DNA of 7,948 bases from GH45 sp046704385 (GTDB taxonomy: Bacteria > Bacteroidota > Bacteroidia > Bacteroidales > SZUA-534), in contig JBJKSB010000047.1 in NCBI GenBank assembly GCA_046704385.1, positions 1 through 7,948 on the forward strand, written 5' to 3'. The notes beneath the pieces were generated by a model. That model saw only the letters and a program-made list of their open reading frames with translations, was not told the DNA's origin and did not search any database. How positions within the stretch are numbered: the first letter of the stretch is position 1; each line of letters opens with the position of its first letter. Of the stretch, positions 4,201-7,948 are shown one piece after another. Made by a program: the position numbers and the translations under genes.

Positions 4201-7200
4201 ATGAATCGTATTATTAACTTCTTAATCTCGCCTGTTACCATGGCTTTGATTATTCTGATTGGAATATTCGCTATGGCCTCAGCAACCTTTATTGAGAACG
4301 ATTTCGGTGCCGAAGTTGCCAGGCAGGCTGTTTACAACTCACGCTGGTTTGAGGTATTGATTTTTCTTTTTGCTTTTAACCTTGTGGGAAGTATATTTAA
4401 ACGAAAACTTTACACAAAAAAGAAGTTTAGCATATTTTTATTTCACCTTGCCTTTATTGTGATGATTATGGGCGCGGCCTTTACACGCTATTTCGGGTAC
4501 GAGGGTACCATGCATATCCGCGAAGGGCAGTCGTCATCTACCATTGCGACACAATATAAATCGCTGAACGTTAAATTATCAGACGGTAACGACACAAAAT
4601 ACCTGAACTGGCCTGAGAATAAAGTATTACGAAAATCAGGGTTTCATGATAATTTTCACTTTGCCGGAACCGATTTTGAAATTTCACTAAAATATTTTTA
4701 TAACAACGCCATCGAAAAAGCCATGCCTGTTGAAGGCGGCAAACCTACTATCGGGCTTGTATTGGCAAGTAAGGGTTATAAAGGTTTTGTTTATTTAGCA
4801 CAAGGCGAATCCAAAACTATCGATAATCAGATAATTTCGTTCGACCATAACAATTCCGAAGCTGACATTTATTTTACTACCCAAAATGATTCTTTATTAA
4901 TGGGCGGGAAAAAACCTGTTATGCAATCGGAGATGGACGAAAGTCAAGCCACAATTAAATCTGGTAAGGCATCGGTGCAAATCAAAAAGTTATATTCATC
5001 AGGAGGTGTAAACCTAGTGGTACAGGAATACCTTCCCGAAGCCGTGATTGCTGCTATGCCCAACACCGATAATACTCGCAAAGGAAGACTTGCTTATATT
5101 TTTACTGTTAAAACGGCAAATTCAACACAGAATCTTACCCTGTGGGGCGATTCTGGAAGTTCTGCCAGTAAGGGGCAACTTGTATTTAATAATATAACGC
5201 TTACCGCAGATTATGGCAACAAGGATATACAGCTTCCATTCGAATTATATCTCGATAATTTTGAAGTAACCCGTTACCCGGGCTCAAAAAGCCCTTCGTC
5301 GTATTCAAGCTATGTAAAAATACTTGAGGCCGGGAAAGAGCCCATGCCTTTCCATATTTATATGAATAATATTTTGCATATGCAGGGTTACCGGTTCTAC
5401 CAATCATCGTTCGATAATGATGAAAAAGGAACCATTTTATCTGTAAATTATGATTCATTAGGTACTTCGGTAACCTATGCGGGATATTTATTATTACTTA
5501 TCGGAATTATTTTTTCTATGATCAATAAAAACAGTTTTCTGAGAAAAACCTCTGTTCCTAAAAGTATTATCGCATTTATAGCGGTAATTGGTCTCACAAT
5601 GGTTTCTCATTCAAATGTAATGGCTCAAAAACACAGCGAACCGGTAAACTATGTTTCTGCTGAACATGCTGAAAAATTTGGCCAGTTGCTTATCCAGGAC
5701 CCCAAAGGCCGTACGGAACCCGTATATACTTTTGCCTCCGATTTAATAAGAAAATTAGCCCGAAAAGAAAAATTGTACAACCTGAACCCGGTGCAAATTT
5801 TCATTGGTATGAATGTGAATTACCAGGATTGGATGGATGTTCCGCTTATCAGAATCACGAACAAAGAACTCCAAAAATTCCTGGGATTGCAATCGGGTTA
5901 CGCCTCGTACAACGATTTTATTTCAGTTGGAAACAGTTATAAGTTGCAGGATAAAGTGGAACAGGCGTATAATACCCCTCCCGGAAAACAAAATAAGTTT
6001 GATAAGGCCGTTATCAAAGCTGACGAACGTTTGAATATTTGTTATTCCATTTTTACCGGAAGTTATTTAAAAATGTTCCCTGCCCCTGGTTCAATTGATC
6101 ATCAATGGCATCCGGCCAACGAAATTGCACATCTTGCAAAAAATTCCAGTGATTCTTCCTTCCTTGCCAATATTCTGCCGGCCTATTACCAGGCCTTACA
6201 AAATGCTTCATCAACAGGTAATTACAAACAAGCCGACAAACTGATCGAAGGAATTAAACAGTATCAGCTTAAATACGCTGGTTACGAATTACCATCTAAA
6301 TTTAAAATCAACCTGGAAGTAGCTTATTATAAACTCAATGTATTTAAAAAGTTATTCCCGTTTTATACTACTATAGGAATAATCTTTCTGTTTATGCTTC
6401 TTGGAGGTATAATAAGCGGTAAGGGTGTGAATAAAAAGATTTCCACTGGCTTTTTCGTGGTAATTCTTGCAGGATTTATGGTTCATTTTCTTGGACTGGC
6501 AGCCCGTTGGTATATTTCAGGTCATGCCCCAATGAGTAATGGATACGAAAGTATAGTCTTTATATCCTTAATTATCCTGTTGGCCGGGTTAATCTTCAGC
6601 CGCCAGTCGTTGTTGGCTTTATCGGCAACATCGGTTTTAGCCGGATTTGCCTTAATGGTAGCCAACCTCAGTTTTATGGATCCACAAATTACCAACCTGG
6701 TACCGGTATTAAAATCGCCCTGGTTGACTATCCACGTATCTGTAATAACAAGTAGTTATGGGTTTTTAGGACTAGGTTTTATTTTGGGGATCATTAACCT
6801 TGTTTTGACCATCGTGCAAAATAAAAGTAACTATAACCGTATTGAAGATACCATAGCGCAGTTGACAAAAATTAATCACAGAACTTTAATCGTTGGACTT
6901 TACCTGGTAACCATTGGTACCTTTTTAGGTGCAGTTTGGGCCAACGAAAGCTGGGGTCGTTACTGGGGCTGGGATCCAAAAGAAACCTGGAGTTTAATTA
7001 CAGTACTGGTTTATACCCTGGTTACTCATGCCCGGTTGATAAAGGGAATCAGAGGTATATTTGCCTTTAATACGCTATCAATAATAGGATTTGGATCGGT
7101 TTTAATGACCTTTTTCGGAGTGAATTATTATTTATCAGGACTTCACTCCTATGCTGCCGGTGACCCGGTTCCCATACCTGCATTTGTATATATTTCGGTA

Positions 7201-7275
7201 GCAGCTATAATTTCACTGATTTTAGTGGCGTATCTACGGTTTATGAAATTTCATTTAAATCAATCAGATAAATAA
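4201..7275 (+). CDS. ccsBA: Fused ResB-CcsA (CcsBA) system II cytochrome c synthase
   Basis: This 1024-residue membrane protein moves heme outward and attaches it to CXXCH cysteines of exported apocytochromes. The ResB part has three helices at about 10-29, 49-66 and 77-95, a large extracytoplasmic domain (about 96-425) and a fourth helix (about 426-442). A fifth, signal-like helix (455-474) leads into a second outside domain (about 476-715). The CcsA part follows from about 717. It has H762, GHAPMSNGYES (774-784), the WWD heme-binding motif WANESWGRYWGWDPKETW (913-930), and GLHSYAAGD (980-988). By position, H82 and H943 are the likely transmembrane heme ligands, and H845 and H982 the outside pair flanking the WWD motif. 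The 98- and 39-residue spacings agree with those I recall for Helicobacter CcsBA. All key residues are present, so it should be active. The thiol-reduction partners (CcdA, ResA-type) are not in the window. ATG 4201 begins right at the first helix. The hexaheme cytochrome nearby is an obvious substrate. Confidence 0.95.
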   Translation: MNRIINFLISPVTMALIILIGIFAMASATFIENDFGAEVARQAVYNSRWFEVLIFLFAFNLVGSIFKRKLYTKKKFSIFLFHLAFIVMIMGAAFTRYFGYEGTMHIREGQSSSTIATQYKSLNVKLSDGNDTKYLNWPENKVLRKSGFHDNFHFAGTDFEISLKYFYNNAIEKAMPVEGGKPTIGLVLASKGYKGFVYLAQGESKTIDNQIISFDHNNSEADIYFTTQNDSLLMGGKKPVMQSEMDESQATIKSGKASVQIKKLYSSGGVNLVVQEYLPEAVIAAMPNTDNTRKGRLAYIFTVKTANSTQNLTLWGDSGSSASKGQLVFNNITLTADYGNKDIQLPFELYLDNFEVTRYPGSKSPSSYSSYVKILEAGKEPMPFHIYMNNILHMQGYRFYQSSFDNDEKGTILSVNYDSLGTSVTYAGYLLLLIGIIFSMINKNSFLRKTSVPKSIIAFIAVIGLTMVSHSNVMAQKHSEPVNYVSAEHAEKFGQLLIQDPKGRTEPVYTFASDLIRKLARKEKLYNLNPVQIFIGMNVNYQDWMDVPLIRITNKELQKFLGLQSGYASYNDFISVGNSYKLQDKVEQAYNTPPGKQNKFDKAVIKADERLNICYSIFTGSYLKMFPAPGSIDHQWHPANEIAHLAKNSSDSSFLANILPAYYQALQNASSTGNYKQADKLIEGIKQYQLKYAGYELPSKFKINLEVAYYKLNVFKKLFPFYTTIGIIFLFMLLGGIISGKGVNKKISTGFFVVILAGFMVHFLGLAARWYISGHAPMSNGYESIVFISLIILLAGLIFSRQSLLALSATSVLAGFALMVANLSFMDPQITNLVPVLKSPWLTIHVSVITSSYGFLGLGFILGIINLVLTIVQNKSNYNRIEDTIAQLTKINHRTLIVGLYLVTIGTFLGAVWANESWGRYWGWDPKETWSLITVLVYTLVTHARLIKGIRGIFAFNTLSIIGFGSVLMTFFGVNYYLSGLHSYAAGDPVPIPAFVYISVAAIISLILVAYLRFMKFHLNQSDK

Positions 7276-7305
7276 AAAAGAGGGGATTTTTGGTCCCCTT
7301 TTTTT
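7274..7305 (+). terminator. Intrinsic terminator of ccsBA
   Basis: An A-rich run is followed by AGGGGA (7281-7286) pairing with TCCCCT (7294-7299), extendable by two T-G wobble pairs, and a seven-T run ending at 7305. It starts at the stop codon itself. Confidence 0.88.
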
Positions 7306-7323
7306 ATCCTTTAATTTTCCTAT

Positions 7324-7392
7324 TGCATCATATTTTATACACCTGCATCATAATTTTTGTAGCAGCCTGAAACTTTATGGTTTTTGCATCAT
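7324..7392. repeat. Three phased TGCATCAT direct repeats upstream of the ankyrin gene
   Basis: TGCATCAT occurs at 7324-7331, 7344-7351 and 7385-7392. The start-to-start distances are 20 and 41 bp, close to two and four helical turns, so all three lie on about the same face of the DNA. The first two share a longer core (TGCATCATA then AT-rich). They end six bases before the promoter candidate at 7398, a suitable position for an activator. Confidence 0.5.
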
Positions 7393-7397
7393 GAGTA

Positions 7398-7429
7398 ATT
7401 GCCCTGCAACACGGTTTAAAGGAACTTTG
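7398..7429 (+). promoter_or_regulatory. Promoter candidate for the ankyrin lipoprotein gene
   Basis: TTG at 7399-7401 serves as a -33-like element and GAACTTTG at 7422-7429 as a -7 element (seven of eight to TAnnTTTG), separated by 20 bp, the preferred Bacteroidota spacing. Transcription would start near 7435, giving a leader of about 40 nt before ATG 7474. Confidence 0.5.
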
Positions 7430-7473
7430 TATCGATAAAATTTCGAAATACGAAACCTTTAAAAATTAAAATT

Positions 7474-7948
7474 ATGAAATCACAAAGTTTTAGAATTAAC
7501 AGTGCAGTATTTACACTGGTAGCATTTATAGTAAGTGTAACATTAACCGGTTGTTCCAACGCCAGGCATGGAGATAATACTGAAAACAATAAAGTTGAAA
7601 TACAAAAAGAAAACCCTGTAAAACCATCCATGACTATTCATGCGGCTGCTTTAACGGGAAATTTAAAAGTTATTCAGCAATATATTGAAGCGGGCACCGA
7701 TTTAAACCGGAAAGATAAATACGGATCAACGCCCCTGGCCATTGCCACAACATTTGGCAAAACCGAAGTGACCAAAGCCTTAATTGAAGGCGGTGCCAAC
7801 CTGAATATTAAAGGTAATGACGGATCGACCCCATTGCATACAGCCGCCTTTTTTTGCAGAGTTGATATTTTAAAGTTATTGCTGGCCCATGGTGCTGACA
7901 AAACCCTAAAAAACAATTACGGTTCAACAGCTTTGGAATCTGTTTCAG
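7474..7948 (+). CDS. Ankyrin-repeat lipoprotein (3' truncated by window edge)
   Basis: 158 residues are visible. The signal peptide has a hydrophobic core at about 11-24 and a lipobox LTGC, so C27 is the lipid-anchored cysteine. A polar linker rich in N, E and K (28-52) follows. Ankyrin repeats then begin: a capping repeat at about 53-81 (TIHAAALTGNLKVIQQYIEAG), full repeats at 82-114 and 115-147 with the GSTPL start and the HGA(D/N) turn, and the start of a fourth at 148. Ankyrin arrays bind proteins; no enzymatic domain is visible and no specific partner can be named. ATG 7474 follows an A-rich leader without a Shine-Dalgarno, and a promoter candidate precedes it. The gene follows the strong ccsBA terminator, so it is probably a separate transcription unit. 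The reading frame continues past the window end. Confidence 0.88.
   Translation, partial: MKSQSFRINSAVFTLVAFIVSVTLTGCSNARHGDNTENNKVEIQKENPVKPSMTIHAAALTGNLKVIQQYIEAGTDLNRKDKYGSTPLAIATTFGKTEVTKALIEGGANLNIKGNDGSTPLHTAAFFCRVDILKLLLAHGADKTLKNNYGSTALESVS

Noticed and set aside
7416..7916. Minus-strand frames of 71 and 80 codons opposite the ankyrin gene
   Set aside because: They are antisense to a well-formed lipoprotein and ankyrin-repeat frame, and one has no gene-like context.

Overview
The window is an AT-rich stretch of bacterial chromosome that looks like Bacteroidota (Bacteroidia or a relative). The reasons are a very large fused ResB-CcsA cytochrome c synthase, promoter elements fitting the TAnnTTTG -7 consensus of that phylum, A/T-rich leaders without Shine-Dalgarno sequences, and lipoproteins starting with short signal peptides. 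The phylum call is inference from these features; no rRNA or tRNA gene is present.

Layout. Positions 1-245 (+) hold the C-terminal 80 residues of pyrroline-5-carboxylate reductase (proC). A 354-bp gap between convergent genes follows and contains a roughly 111-nt imperfect inverted repeat with two nested TCATC-S-GATGA palindromes. Positions 600-1664 (-) encode the endolytic murein transglycosylase MltG, starting at GTG. The next gap (1665-2212) has no intact gene. It holds a 13-bp direct repeat around a GC-rich block, a degenerate REP-like hairpin region, a possible frameshifted coding remnant, and two tandem terminators for the gene to its right. Positions 2213-3274 (-) encode a six-heme c-type cytochrome lipoprotein with a ten-triplet collagen-like tether just after the lipid-anchor cysteine. 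A divergent intergenic region (3275-3473) carries a perfect FNR-type box, and a Crp/Fnr regulator follows at 3474-4166 (+). Positions 4201-7275 (+) encode the 1024-residue CcsBA-type system II cytochrome c synthase, closed by a terminator. The window ends inside an ankyrin-repeat lipoprotein gene (7474 onward, +) that has its own promoter candidate and three phased TGCATCAT repeats upstream.

How the genes work together. Positions 2213-7275 read as one redox module. A secreted, lipid-anchored hexaheme cytochrome needs covalent heme attachment outside the cytoplasmic membrane, which CcsBA provides. The regulator lies between them, diverges from the cytochrome, and has an FNR-like recognition helix matching the TTGAT-N4-ATCAA box in its own promoter region. 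The simplest inference is regulation of cytochrome production, the regulator itself, and perhaps cytochrome maturation by oxygen, NO or redox state. The electron donor and acceptor of the cytochrome cannot be read from the sequence. proC, mltG and the ankyrin gene appear unrelated to this module.
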